Of a DNA stretch of 64,000 nt, positions 39,501 to 43,632 are shown piece after piece. The DNA lies in NCBI GenBank assembly GCA_031411235.1, contig JANOAR010000253.1, positions 1-64,000 of the forward strand, in the 5' to 3' direction. The first letter of the stretch is position 1; the number at the start of each line of letters is the position of its first letter. The position numbers were made by a program, and so were the translations under genes. The notes beneath the pieces were generated by a model. It was not told the origin of the DNA and did no database searches. It saw only the letters and a program-made list of their open reading frames with translations. Origin of the DNA: JANOAR01 sp031411235. Lineage in GTDB: Bacteria > Verrucomicrobiota > Verrucomicrobiia > Verrucomicrobiales > Verrucomicrobiaceae.

Positions 39501-42182
39501 AGGCTGGCTGCGCCAGAGGCCAAATTTGGTGGTCGCATCCGTGCCAGTGAGAGAAGCGATCACGCGCGGATCAGGCGTGGTGGAAACCACGGGAGACCCG
39601 CCCAGTGCCGTCACGATGTCGGCATCCGTCTCATCCACATCAACGAGGTAACGCAGGCCGGTGGGCAGATTCGTTAAGCTGAAGGCACCATTCACATCCG
39701 ACATGGCAGTGCCGACGAGGGGGTCGGTGGTGGCATCAACGACGCTGTTGCTGTTCAGGTCTTGATACAGCCGCACCGTCACGTTGGGAATGCCCGCATC
39801 CGTGCTGCTTTGGTATGAGCCATTATTGCCCACGTCATTGAACACTAGGCCGCTGATGACACCGGTGCCGCCGGGACGGTAGCCGAAGTCCACATCCATC
39901 TTTTCCTGACTCGCTGTGATCGTCACCGTCGCTTGATGGGCACTGCTCAGCCCATCCAGATCATAGGTCTGCACATACGCGGCAGGCGGCGTCACCTTCA
40001 CCACATAGGTGCCAGCGGCGACACCCGTAAACTGATAGAGGCCCGAGGCGTCCGTGGTTTTGCTGTTCAGCAGCGTGGTGCCGTTGCTGGCAAAAAGCTG
40101 CACCGCGCCGCTAGCCAAGCCCTCTTCGTTGGCACCTTGCACACCATCACCATTCCAGTCCTGGAACACGCAGTCGCCAATGCGCCCGCCACCGACCGTA
40201 ACAGGAGCCAAAGCGCCCGTGGACAAAACCTTGCTGCCATAGCTGAAGGAGTAGCTGTTGTAATACGTGCCCGATGGCTGGGTGGCGCTGACGAGAGCCT
40301 TGAAGGTGATGACCAGCGCCTTGCCCGCATCAATGCCCTGGGTGACATTGAAAACGGGCCTTGCTGTGTTCGCGGCATTTACCGTGACCGAACCCGAGGG
40401 AGCCACCGCACCGTTCAATTGCGCCGAAACCAGGCTGTTATAGGTAAAGCCTGATGGCAGCAGCTCGGTGATCGCCATCGGCACTTCGTTCTTGCCTGAT
40501 CCCTCGTTGTTGATCGTGAGCGTGTAAGTGACCAGATCGCCCGGCTGTGCCGTGCTGGGAGTCACCGTCTTGTCGGCATAAAGCAGGGCTTGATAGGTGA
40601 CATTAATGGTGTCGGTGGTGGATATCACAGGTGACTGGTCGCTGCCCGTGCTGACGGTATTGGTCATGAGACCAGTGCCCGTGGCCTTGACATTCACCGT
40701 GATGGTTCGCATTGAGCCGGCTGGAAAGATGCCGAAAGTCCACCGCAGTGGATTGGGGCCGCTGTTTTGCGCAGGCACCGCACTAATGAAAGCTAGGCCG
40801 CTGGGCAGGGTGTCCTCAATTACCACATTGGTCAGAGGCGTTGAACTGAAATTGATGGCGTAAATGGTGTAGCTAAACGTTTCTCCGGGAGCCACGATGG
40901 CCTTGGACGCCTGCTTGAACACGAAGGGCTTGCCGCTCAGGGCTACCTTAGTGGGTTCATAATAGCGCCACAGGTGGTCCTTACCGCCATATTCACCACC
41001 GGCATCACCGCCGAACGTGTCGCCAAACGCCGTCATGAAGCCCGCTGCATCGAACGCTGAGTTAACATTGCCAGGCCCCACTGTAATCTTGAGTTGAATG
41101 CGGGCATACTCCGACTTGCCCAGCTCGATCAAACCCCACGCGACACGCACCGCCTTTGGGCTGGTGCCATCCGTCCAACTGGTGGTGGCAGGCAGTGGAT
41201 TACCAGCGCTCAAATTAAAACCCAGCGTGCTCGCATCAACTCCGGCAAAACCCAGGGCTGTGCTGCGCAATCCTGGCTGGTCTTTGGCGGCCATGCTGCC
41301 GGGATACATGATGCGTTTCCAGGGGCCAAAATTCTTCACCGCGTTCTTCATGCGACTGGCGTCACTAGGATTGGCATCCCAATACGTTTTGTCGAAGGCC
41401 CAGGCATAGCCTGACTCGGGTCCTGCCACGCCACTGGCCAGCCCCCATGGCGCATTGCCACGACCGTCAGTCGAATCGACAAGGGGGTTCATCGGGCTCT
41501 TCACGCCAAACGCCAGCAACTGTTCAGCGTCCCAACGCGTGGTGGGCGTGGTAGTCTTGCCAGAATTGTTCGTCAGCAGGTTGTCCGATGTGGTGCTCGT
41601 GCTGCCATCCAGACCCCCGCCCGCCACCCAACTGTTCCACACGGTTTTCGGGTCGGTCGAATAGAAGATACCCGTGTCCCCATACACGCCGGCCAAGGTG
41701 CCACAGGCGAGTCCCGAGGCATCCACCGCCTGCGAGGTCTGCCCCATGATGTTCGGTCCCAACTGCAGGCCAATGAGCGGTGCGGTTGCCTTGGCCCCAA
41801 TTGACCCGTCTCCCAGCGCCAGGATCGACTGGCCTTTCATGGGCATGGTCACAAAGGAACCATCGGGTGCGAGTCGCCCAAAATCAGAGCCCATCACCTG
41901 GGTGCCCACGGGCACGTAGAAAGTCGAATAGCCACCCGCCCCGGTGGCCGTGCCCACGGTCGGCGTTGCCTTCAACACCAGTCCCACCGTGTCGCCGGAT
42001 TGCAGCAGTGGCTGCCCGAGAACCGCGCGAGCACGCATCATGTCGAGGGTGGGTTTGTCGAAGGCCAGATAGTCTGCCTTTTGATTCAAGTTGTGCGCTT
42101 GCGCCACACTCCCGAACACCAGCCACAAAACAAGAGACACAAACCGGGTGAGGCTGTGGAATCGGGGTTTCTGCACCCACAT
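15510..42182 (-). CDS. Giant secreted modular surface protein (SdrD-B, GEVED, DUF11, Kelch, Ig-like domains)
   Basis: One uninterrupted frame of about 8,890 residues. I start it at the ATG at 42182, which gives a signal peptide (positive MWVQKPRF, hydrophobic core, cleavage near VAQA); ATGs at 42206, 42242 and 42329 are also in frame. Approximate order: unique N-terminus 1-420; two DUF11 to 665; three SdrD-B to 1000; DUF11; three YTG repeats 1075-1360; six Kelch repeats 1485-1760; propeller-like domain 1895-2190; nine SdrD-B to 3300; two GEVED to 3630; IgGFc-binding-like domain to 4110; DUF11 and beta domains to 5420; SdrD-B; five GEVED 5530-6360; two SdrD-B; five Ig-like 6640-7075; nine SdrD-B to 8485; C-terminal domain. 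About 24 SdrD-B units carry DxNxDG calcium loops. There is no LPXTG or PEP-CTERM tail. A role in adhesion or as a surface filament is inferred. Confidence 0.9.
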   Translation of the reverse strand: MWVQKPRFHSLTRFVSLVLWLVFGSVAQAHNLNQKADYLAFDKPTLDMMRARAVLGQPLLQSGDTVGLVLKATPTVGTATGAGGYSTFYVPVGTQVMGSDFGRLAPDGSFVTMPMKGQSILALGDGSIGAKATAPLIGLQLGPNIMGQTSQAVDASGLACGTLAGVYGDTGIFYSTDPKTVWNSWVAGGGLDGSTSTTSDNLLTNNSGKTTTPTTRWDAEQLLAFGVKSPMNPLVDSTDGRGNAPWGLASGVAGPESGYAWAFDKTYWDANPSDASRMKNAVKNFGPWKRIMYPGSMAAKDQPGLRSTALGFAGVDASTLGFNLSAGNPLPATTSWTDGTSPKAVRVAWGLIELGKSEYARIQLKITVGPGNVNSAFDAAGFMTAFGDTFGGDAGGEYGGKDHLWRYYEPTKVALSGKPFVFKQASKAIVAPGETFSYTIYAINFSSTPLTNVVIEDTLPSGLAFISAVPAQNSGPNPLRWTFGIFPAGSMRTITVNVKATGTGLMTNTVSTGSDQSPVISTTDTINVTYQALLYADKTVTPSTAQPGDLVTYTLTINNEGSGKNEVPMAITELLPSGFTYNSLVSAQLNGAVAPSGSVTVNAANTARPVFNVTQGIDAGKALVITFKALVSATQPSGTYYNSYSFSYGSKVLSTGALAPVTVGGGRIGDCVFQDWNGDGVQGANEEGLASGAVQLFASNGTTLLNSKTTDASGLYQFTGVAAGTYVVKVTPPAAYVQTYDLDGLSSAHQATVTITASQEKMDVDFGYRPGGTGVISGLVFNDVGNNGSYQSSTDAGIPNVTVRLYQDLNSNSVVDATTDPLVGTAMSDVNGAFSLTNLPTGLRYLVDVDETDADIVTALGGSPVVSTTPDPRVIASLTGTDATTKFGLWRSQPATLGGHAFLDNNGNGTLDAGEPPVIGLPVKLYADYNANGIAETTELLASSVCNSSGIYVFNNVGAGDYLVTFDSNVAQVPAGYQPLSRLLAVKVAPSDNLPSIDLPFVRLLTKTANRTTAQSGSQITYTLTPNYPGANALINLNVTDALPAGTSYVSAGQGGTVTTFVPQSAVGGIAGHGALQMATGTYTGNATASRNITGLAFQPDVVFIKGYNATAPVIRTATMTGTNSKRVDAAALASNRIQALLSNGFQLGTDSTVNGNGTRYDWVAFKAASRALAVGSYTGTGAAANPITGLGLAPDAVIVLPATNLESSFKCAAMADSEAFLVTAGTSVTNLLTSLDGNGFTVGSHANSNTSGTVYHYVAWRNLPGAATSGLYTGDGVDNRNITSVGYQPEFLFVRGALSQPLVMRGASLTTDMTLVAAAQLSPTNVLQQFLSTGFQVGTDARANTSGTSYYWSALRATAATPITTTALAVSNTLRRNGDLVTVTLTVGSDTALATVAPTALTANTAGSASASLISGPTPATASIAAGGTTTFTWSYQVDAGTGVGEVSFSGGASSASAAFADATSGSLQVSSTGTGQRVTWNLGSTVPALAGTNSQNLTLYALGGDGTTNFWRYSSNTLAWQTLANTPSTVSTGGCLVADGTNIYALRGNNTTTFWSYAPSTNTWSTKANLPGSAGGGASLAFNGSSIYGLRGNNKTDFYRYNISADTWTTLALTPQNVGYGGALTSVGSSLYALRGSGQKNFYRYNIAANTWTSLALLPENVKDGGSLSFDGTYLYALAGNDKTSFYRYNITSNAWTKMASTPGRVRQGGGLVFGGASLYALRGDDSTDAFRYGIQGNTWSSITSVPARVKNGGALLEFSPSVISELSIDISARPNLVVHGGLATVTMTVASSATAVNGVPAPALTVLTTNGASAALVSGPSPASGNVPAGGSLAFTWTYTISAGTNPGAVTFASATFNSGGNLFPAATSNSVLTTRPLTLTATVSNATALNSVDNLGSIQTNEFRGSYVVANKTSGTASDRLLSAKNGLATDIGATGTSFMRALTLSLDGTRLYGVERDSGAGSGADVLGTLNTTTGAFSAMARAVTAVNPLKGALGNLTVLDIKGMSFDPASGELYAIHRREDTTVGNTLLDVLFKIDPDTGVHITDAFGVGVDYVVVATNTLPTALYDVDDISFSPLSGDLYTIANDSTTGISDQDRLVLINPTTGAVTDAGRIIAASDGAGINNVEGLSFDAAGTLRATTGDGGAASTNNGVWSIDPATAIATLEGSLTASFSGYTDYEGIASAINPIVIAATNSTLVQTALTGSIGDSVFADINGNGVQDASEPGLANVRVTVTNGILTRSALSNGYGIYRVFGLTSNGGLPWTVSVDLSTLPSDWVATTATSLQRTLGSNGALINDADFGLLPPAPSNVAASLGDTVWLDINEDGIMDATEVRLPNITLQLYKDLNNNGTLEVTDLLLRTAVTDATGVYRMGGLFAGKYLVQVVTSTLPATGLRLVSGGANLTTGVRAITLVALQSATNVDFGYNYSGSIAGTIFYDTNLDQVQDADGADNVLNTADDEPGVPAGVAALLEDANGNGAPDATERVLAFAVANASGLYAFNNLFPGNYVVKVEEQHTPAPAGSPNAGLFGTMLPTVGEAQAVTLAAAQARTGIDYGFVEGAVIEGDVFYDANSDGLMSSYEAGLPNITVTLTGTNLVGAAVNRQTVTDSSGEYKFLVSAGTYSVTFNSADPDFPTGMTRLTTVPSYSVTVSGGLEMEHLNFGRSYIGVLGGTVFNDADGSTTQAASEQGIANVLVERYDSAGTTFLDSRITGANGSYRFDGLADGTYTLKVRSNSLPSSFNTTPTVDPTAPLDGNGNGTVTSGSTVLTLHFGYRPVPTAFAVSGKVWNDGGQSGGVAGNGVIDGTEPGVSTVQVEARIDLNADGIIDDTMTATSDASGNYAFSGVPTGSRVTLVVLSAGIKALGYLQTGDPDATLDDQNVIASLTAAVTGKNFGYRQMPSSIAGRVVNGNGDGIAQAGETGVANLTVTLVHAGADGVLNNADDTTSTTLTDATGAYLFSGKLPGVHAISYGVQSGYFTFNDADGGNPNSIIVTITANQTLTGQDFEQGNLRIGNLVWDDTNNNGIKDAAEVGISGATVQLYQPGADSLVNTADDVLIASTTTSLTGAYSFANLVAGNYFVKVTPPAGYPLTSGTPVTTDNNVDNNNDGSQPGGATTAVFSPIINLTSGAESITDGDTDANTNLTVDFGLFTAFTVGNLVWNDANRDGSATSETGISSLTVKLMTRGADSIAYNADDVVTATTTTNGSGAYGFTVYQAGSYYIQVTPNATYPLASPVSTSTDTGIDNDNNGTSQPGGAGTAVNSVVFTLAAGSEPGAAGTANIENTIDIGLTAPYLDYGDYPSFALASQIASTSIKIGTSATDAEAANPSTGNATVDDTTGRDDEDVTMPSFTVGSATTFSIPVTIGGTVVTSRLNVFVDWNGDNDVVDTGETQTVQSVTSSGTRTFALTPPAGSEGTRYLRIRFVEGSTAPTFSGASTLRGEVEDYAITVNVVSISDFGDWNGSGALTTTTSSIRDSNLRLGATVDVEASVTPNTSATRDDTIGSDDEDGVTMPASIALSASVTIPVSVFNNNTAGRYLQGWIDFNNDGTFNNTAVASGGERIYNAVVPANAAQQTVNVTFTVPAAASLGTLRGARFRFSDNAATTPTSSGATGEIEDYVVTVTGPPCLVTSPLPLVQEWYVPQPEEQIRQDYLVLAADTNTITDSVISMTVAIAGTKLVFDQWEDGYEVDLKNPVQCTTQIWGDGNDANGKPPGYASDPASFSAGSVITLRNNVPLPRIATTILYDGRDRVGSTNAILMTRAAWFTTPGPLLANCVEVRAVADWGKTFVLPVGEDVIFPAPLTSSMFEHCAAYIMASEKSTSVQIDKDGNGSVDSTVVLQQGESYLVNSGIKKGATITSSKPVQVIEFYGDINANYETRGAYVLPREKWSNDYTAPVGTASNGEESYTFLYNPDTSAITVNYLTRTGSGSFAIAAKSSYRFLMAKDSAATFTSVGAKPFWGIATVGAAPRANNVHDWGYGLQATDLLTTEIVVGWGAGSDDGTQNGSPVWVTSTRATTIYVDYNGDHNGALTDPNGQKYDVALNVAPLATSRIFDPDKDQSAMRLYTLDGTSIIGAWGQDPATAGPGRPYLDLGNSLPNLPVPVLSKVSTLVVDNASPGPSVGDVVEYTLTLENKSLFSLLLVNILDTFPSAQLSYISGSTTRDGAAIPDSGSTAYPMDESGLLIPMILARGSTVIKYRATIIASGTIINMVCVPGFNGLCAKDILSVPANGSGATVGTLLLTNSSGTEVNFQQGDGIYVTVTDADANTSTTTAQTMVANVSNSATSDVETITLTETGVNTGIFRNTTALPSSTTLGTTPNDGTLIVQPGNTITGTHVDLVFGDTCSDTALITAPSLFKQLYLDTDGSDNDTTGDLARVDPVNSADATTSMTSLLAPALTATWTQTPTFAEAFSMPAGGVLSATNYVSVPSGTLSGTPSIPATVKNGGTTIATISTPVATLISGGSSAQYKVGSFAIRSGTGTQIITHSLGVAPKAIIFRTVGQTVDGTTDAHQHFAQGFSDGTTSYSFSTASQNGVATAKSSRRFANKALTIGHYDLTTLAEADFSSWTSSSVTLNWTTNTATSYIVQYIIIGGADVSGKVVNWTSPASTGNAVVSSVGFKPDLVFHMAASNVSTTAPANATHSAFWSGVMNSAGEQWANAFFSTNGVSPSQSARSQRTNRALIGNAGTSVAEPITKAAFVSMDAAGFTLNYDVNGTGALPVVSLALKGIGSKVGSFNKIATTGSQAVTGTGFLPKALILDSAGITGANQPVLTQNRPCWGMADGTTQGTMALADETGLNPSVVQSRYKSASLHTSLVGTALVAEATLTSLDSNGFTLNFTNNVEAISPEMVYVAFNAPAANSTYQLDWSLPLASAVNLTASQALSFTVANAGVSNFSVLYDSSTYPSKVNLPTNTVIHTDSVAVYDAPYPGGSLITTPMPGQTVYIRVTAGDPFGAYDITSLLLNVDGPGTAGDFLLAMSDSVATTTATKTFQYPWTIGATEGTYIITANSREGYENTISSGMSTFVNVIGLDSGTPSFAKFTTGSNGPNTTTFAANEQVGVRVTDIDQNTSTTTAETLSAIITSSGGDSEPVTLTETGVNTGIFTFLIPASSSTVGTSNNGSLYAPSSAVLTFNYVDPIEPTDFSSATAIVASSAASVTVVTTLLSPADGQIAIGQSTQYRLRVTNNGNTTHNTVQVVDTFPAANLTFNSATTTPDTTASGSLTWSNVGPMIPGQSIDIIVNFTGLAAANPATNTVNVTTGGGPTASATSPVIVTRPAVTVTKTLVSPSPGPANIGDNVVFNLSVKNTGTTDLTTVPLEDTFSDAQFDFVFATVSPNSSAAGSLIWSDLTDGDSLAVNGTFTLTVTLKAKAKATLATNIAAVNLAVDVNGDLVPPASSTAGLQTMAATASGYVYEDQGVFGFGGDVALPYATVKLYSDPNGDGEPSDGTVLAVTASDLNGYYEFLNLAVGDYVLVEEDSTGYYSVADTSVANDNNIPVHVITLTDYPNNNFLDDIIPTTELGDWNGGGALTTTTSSILNTNLRLGATVDAETSVTPDADATADGADEDGVTMPASFTPGESVTIPVFVNNSSGANAYLNAWIDFNNDGTFNDTVLSGANGGERLEAARTIATGTTTATAQNITFTVPVAASVGAQRGVRFRLTNQATTAPTGVLGTGEIEDYVATIITPTTDFGDYNAFGNASSIVTSTLRLGALADTEFVATTNSTATGDDTTGSDDEDGTTIPAMFLNAAATLPVVVTNTSGTAAYLNAWIDYNNNGLLTDAGEQIAANVSITTGSSNVTQNITFTVPNSAVTGVILGVRVRLTSTLSPGDTGASGNGEVEDYVVNIVAPTLDFGDFASFASASSTAITTLKLGALTDKEVAETTNATATGDDLTYTDDEDAVTFPAITADASATIPVLVTNTSGTAAYLNAWIDYNNNGVLTDAGEQIATNVSIATGSNNLTQNLSITVPATAVTGVNLGVRVRLTSTATPGSTGAVGNGEVEDYVVSIIPAPLDFGDYPSFAAASQGVSSNIRIGTAANDAETANPTTGSATADDTTGTDDEDVTIPIFTVGIATSLSIPTTIGGTIITARLNVFVDWNDDNDVADASETQTVQSVTSSGTRTFVITPPVGTIPGTKYLRIRFTEGSTAPAFSGASALKGEVEDYAITLIATDFGDWNGSGALTTTTSSAMNSNIRLGATVDTETSVTPDAAANADGVDEDGVTMPANITQTASVTLPVYVHNSSGANAYLNAWIDFNNDGTFNDTLLSGTNGGERLEVARVLLNGTTTATPQNITFTVPAAASAGTQRGVRFRLTDQATTAPTGSVGNGEVEDYIVTITAANLALGNLVWDDANNNGIKDASETGISGVTVQLFTRGADNTINTADDIQVGSNFTTLASGAYGFSGLVAGNYFVKVTPPAGYPVTSGTPATTDNNVDNNNDGAQPGGRATALFSPLINLVAGAESITDADTDPNTNTTVDFGLFSGFTVGNLVWADLNNNGLYDSATESGISGLTAELLDSTGASLVPAVTTTTNASGNYGFLIYTPGTYKIKVTPNATYPFASTLVGTDNGTEDTNDGSQSGGAGSASISFDFTLTAGAEPGTSGTTSVENTLDFGFRQPTITVTPPTLPNGFISNTYSQTLSASGGTGPYTWSVSTGSLPTGLTLNPGTGAITGTPTATGTFAFTIKALDANSFFGTQGYSVTIGQISITPTTLPNGFISNAYSQTLSATGGTGPYTWSVSTGSLPTGLSLNPGTGAITGTPTATGTFAFTIKALDADSFFGTQSYSVVIGQIILSPSTLPKGFISNAYSQTLSATGGTGPYTFSISTGVLPTGLSLNPGTGAITGTPTATGTFAFTITATDTNSFFGTQSYSVLIGQITITPPTLPNATDGAPYSQPLTGVGGTAPYTFAITSGALPTGLSLSTAGVISGTPLDTPTTYSFTAQATDSQGFTGAQPYTLTVVCPAITITPATLPSANAGYAYSQALSASAGTGPFTWALTSGTLPAGLTLDTASGIISGTAPPVDSSTAITLSVTDSLGCTGTQSSTFTVTTLSLGNLVWEDSNNNGQRDSGEPGLAGATVHLYDPGNDNAIGGNGANADTQVGPTLVTDSTGAYRFDILATGNYFVRVTPPANNWKTSGTPVTLDNGVDDDNNGTQPSGTGGVLNSPIISLAIGTEPTSEDGVPNTDLTIDFGLWPGYKIGDLIWEDVNNDGIRQPGEPGISGIPVSLMSPGSDNAIGGTGGDADTVLLTTTSSATGNFTFAVPVSGYFYLRLTPSASYAVPSSIAFGDNGVDDDNNGSQPGGLGTLIDSPVIQISPGAEPGISGSTNNELTLDFGLRLSVCGLGNIVFEDQNNNQIADSGEGLSGINVHLYEAGKIPGTDPYLYTQTTSTTGKFLFTNLLPGSYFIHIPATEFAIPRPMVGLFSLPGVQSGDDNNGDSGIDSTTPYSTGISTGTIVLANNAQPTDAGTETGTDFAEDSTAPYIDNNFDLTQDLGFYRRVSVGNLVFYDSNSNGHADAGEGVPGVTVELYDSTQTPGVSTPIASTVTDANGLYLLHTVAGSYRIFIPNSMFQTGQPLANRLSIAQGQFGDDDVGEDGLNDSAPVTSGVASASVLLFSGTAPTASIGETGIDSSSDDLLDAAIDLTIDFGFQRPITIGNLVFYDADANGHADTGEGIEGVTVQLYENGATPGSSSPVRTTSTDSNGHYLFTGIPGGIYFVHIPAAEFAPGGHLTGKVSMTGIAATTSDDSVGENGIDGGSPITSGVSTVTTNFVAGQLPSDSSPGSATGENGYLASEDNANDSDGNLTIDLGFTLPDPNNTGVGNSVFSDLNGNGIFEEGEGINGVTVYLYAASTTDPDSNNYLASTLTNSSGNYLFSNIPPGNYYILLPGSNWSSATGKLYGTLPLPGQGGDDGLDDNYNENSSDAINPLLTGVRSTNFNLAADTEPTDFDTEFGSATYIDDDDDDNTDLTIDFGFYTPVGVGNLVFSDINSNGYADTGEGIGGVTVQLWNLSLDPLNPIATQTTETATASKGKFMFTGLRPGTYYLQIPATEFNSGGHLTGRSSIPGAQTTGDDNLGEDGIDTTDAAFNGIRTTDIMLTPGSEPFGTTQEGGFLNGDDTATALGDKNYDLTQDFGFTATISVGNLVFRDLDLDGKYTPGTDAGVEGVALEIYRQDTAQTTPVLVAQTTTNSSGRYRFNVAPGNYYITAPATNFITGAPLAKTQASATAANTSQDDHLSQDATDAGNPLTNGAKTATFALAFGTQPTAATGELGDDSASDDNYDADSNLSIDLGFKPLPLSVGNLVFKDTNNNGHYESATDTPVAGLQVSLYPLGSTPGLDSPTATTTTANNGTYLLTAYTEGPYFVHIPSTEFAAAKPLAGYVSSTGYSTNSSDDGTGENGIDNASPTSNGISSTSIDLYYGYSPTDADTETGYLASSDNAADSDTDLTIDLGFILISQAAGTRVTNTLAKAEIPNSKAEISPSDAIDPPSSTLNSLPYPDTFAQWQQRQATPDKAPSDNPDHDLHLNLLEYALGTSPDTSAQPPAPRFRLASSASQLSASAILTRPTAGHLDLAYHLETATTPTGPWIAIPARTFTTIQNNDGTETLTSGEIRNPKSDTFARLRVTLDADHNGTSEATATTLTWVAHSHTFPVGQTTFAMPLLPPTASAEVSQQPSSALGNSGWTLTTLFPPTSFHASRTEATADRVMTFDGKDYHPYWIYQPTPTSAPRWVKSLTTTPADATIPLNSGLLVQPRRAPVTHLYIGQIPSQPASLVTHPGTQLIGTGALLPLPATDLQLATPLRPSTTPTSASRLRLWNSDATPGQPGTTAYYLSAPDTWSPEINTPANQPPLPLHLPPFHAYFLLLPE
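21490..22265 (-). repeat. Tandem 258-bp coding repeats (Ig-like units) in the giant gene
   Basis: Three near-identical 86-residue putative-Ig units (core TLPNGFISNAYSQTLSATGG, then LNPGTGAITGTPTATG) follow each other with a 258-bp period. Two more diverged units continue to about 20960. The high identity at DNA level suggests recent tandem duplication or gene conversion. Confidence 0.85.
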
Positions 42183-42289
42183 GTCCAACGCAGGTAAAAG
42201 TGTCATCCGGCAGGCTTGGGTTGGTGATGATAAAAGATTCATGACAGTTTTGCAGAGGATGAAAGTGAGGGCGTCGGAGGCAGCGGCAT

Positions 42290-42994
42290 TTAACTGGCCA
42301 CCAGTCGCTTTGAGCGACGCAGGCACCACAAGCCACCCGCTGCCAGCAGCAGGAAGGCCGAGCCGGGCTCAGGCACGACATGGGTCTGGATCGTGAACGT
42401 GCCTGGATCGACCGTGTAATTGCCCGCCCCTTGAACATTATTCACCCCGCCAAACACCGCTGAATCGAGGTCGCGCGTCTGCCAGTCGAACGATTCACCA
42501 CTTTGCAGCGCAGGATCGGGAAATTCCCAGGGGTTGAGCACGTTGGTGGCGTGATTACCATCCATCAGCAGCGCCCACTCGGGAAGCGTGGCGATGTTTT
42601 TATTGTTGAATACCCAGAGGTAGGCATTCGTGCCTTGGGGGAAGACATCCAGCGGATTGGCATCAAGAGAGTCCGAGCCAGCCCCCGCTGTGTGGTCGGC
42701 GGAACTGGCAAGAAATTGATCGCCGGGTGCCCAGCCAAAATCAGCTGTTGCAGCGTCAAAAACGCGCCAGTTTGCGTTCCACAGGTCTGTGTTGAGGGCA
42801 GTAGGTGTAAAGGAGGGATCAAATATCCCCACTTCAAACGTGTAGCTGGCATCCAGAGGGTTGCCAGAGCTGTCCAGGAGCACATCGTTGAACAATGATC
42901 CCCAGTAAAGCGTGCTGGCCTGGGCAGGAACAGCAGCCCCGATGAGCGCTAGCAAGGCTGCGCATAATGCACGGTAGTTTTGGATTCGTTTCAT
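42290..42994 (-). CDS. PEP-CTERM sorting-signal protein, copy 1
   Basis: This 234-residue protein is counted from the ATG at 42994 (MKRIQNYRALCAALLALIG), which starts a signal peptide cleaved near AQAS. The C-terminus is a PEP-CTERM signal: VPEPG, a hydrophobic stretch, then RRSKR. Such proteins are processed by an exosortase and placed at the cell surface or in the exopolysaccharide matrix; no exosortase is in the window. The middle is not a domain I recognise (STLYWGSLFNDVLLDSSG, WVFNNKN, EWALLMDG). It is a close paralogue of the gene at 53357-54061. The giant gene starts 40-110 bases downstream on the same strand, so they may be co-transcribed from the promoter at 43030-43057. Confidence 0.9.
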   Translation of the reverse strand: MKRIQNYRALCAALLALIGAAVPAQASTLYWGSLFNDVLLDSSGNPLDASYTFEVGIFDPSFTPTALNTDLWNANWRVFDAATADFGWAPGDQFLASSADHTAGAGSDSLDANPLDVFPQGTNAYLWVFNNKNIATLPEWALLMDGNHATNVLNPWEFPDPALQSGESFDWQTRDLDSAVFGGVNNVQGAGNYTVDPGTFTIQTHVVPEPGSAFLLLAAGGLWCLRRSKRLVAS

Positions 42995-43029
42995 GAGAAA
43001 ATGAAGGGTTCGGCACAATAACTATGGTA

Positions 43030-43057
43030 ATTATAGTTGTATTTGAAATTTATTCAA
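43030..43057 (-). promoter_or_regulatory. Sigma-70-type promoter for the PEP-CTERM and giant genes
   Basis: Read on the minus strand, TTGAAT (43057-43052) and a perfect TATAAT (43035-43030) are separated by 16 bases. The -10 box ends 35 bases before the ATG at 42994. Confidence 0.65.
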
Positions 43058-43462
43058 ATCATGAATTGGAAACTTTCAGCCCGACGTGATCGCCTCTCCC
43101 CGATTTGCGTTCCCGGCGCGATTCGTGGTGTGTTGTGCCGCTTCCCTTACCTTCTCATTCGGCTTGCGGCGAGGTACCGCACCATTTGCCCTTGGGTGAT
43201 CAGCACACGCCCGCTCGGCACCCTTATCGGGCTTGCCCATTTCTAACGGCGGCAGAGTGGAGCACGAGTCAGCTCGGCGGTAGCAGCGAGCCTTTTTTAT
43301 CGACCTTGTCGCCACTTTGCGGGTGACGAACCGTCATTTTTACATCTATGTTTACTGGCAATGGTAAAAATAGCCAAAGCCTTGTTACAGAGGCATCGCA
43401 AGGCTGATATGTTTCGCATTATTGGCTCAAAAAAACTCAAAATTGAGGCGTTATAAATGTGG
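43058..43462. other. Intergenic region with no gene identified
   Basis: No open frame here is convincing. A short stem (GCTCG 43272-43276 with CGAGC 43287-43291) followed by six T at 43293-43298 could be a weak terminator on the plus strand. From about 43330 the sequence becomes markedly AT-rich, unlike the GC-rich flanks, and leads into the upstream region of the peptide gene. Confidence 0.4.
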
Positions 43463-43583
43463 TGAGTTCATTTTATTTACAATTTTTTTCAAAAATGACT
43501 TGTTTATCAGTATTACAACTCATACATTTTTATGTGGTTGAATGAGTTTAATCAGGCTAAACTATAGCAAGGTGAACTCATAC
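43463..43583 (+). promoter_or_regulatory. Cluster of repeated AACTCA/TGAGTT motifs upstream of the peptide gene
   Basis: AACTCATAC occurs twice in direct orientation (43517-43525 and 43575-43583, 58 bp apart). The inverted core TGAGTT occurs at 43463-43468 and 43543-43548. All four lie in the AT-rich 170 bp before the peptide ATG. They are candidate operator sites. A promoter is likely here (TTGAAT at 43538-43543 is a possible -35), but no clean -10 at standard spacing could be fixed. Confidence 0.35.
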
Positions 43584-43632
43584 GACCCAAATTGAGAAAG
43601 AAATAACAAACAACACAACATCCATAATCAAT

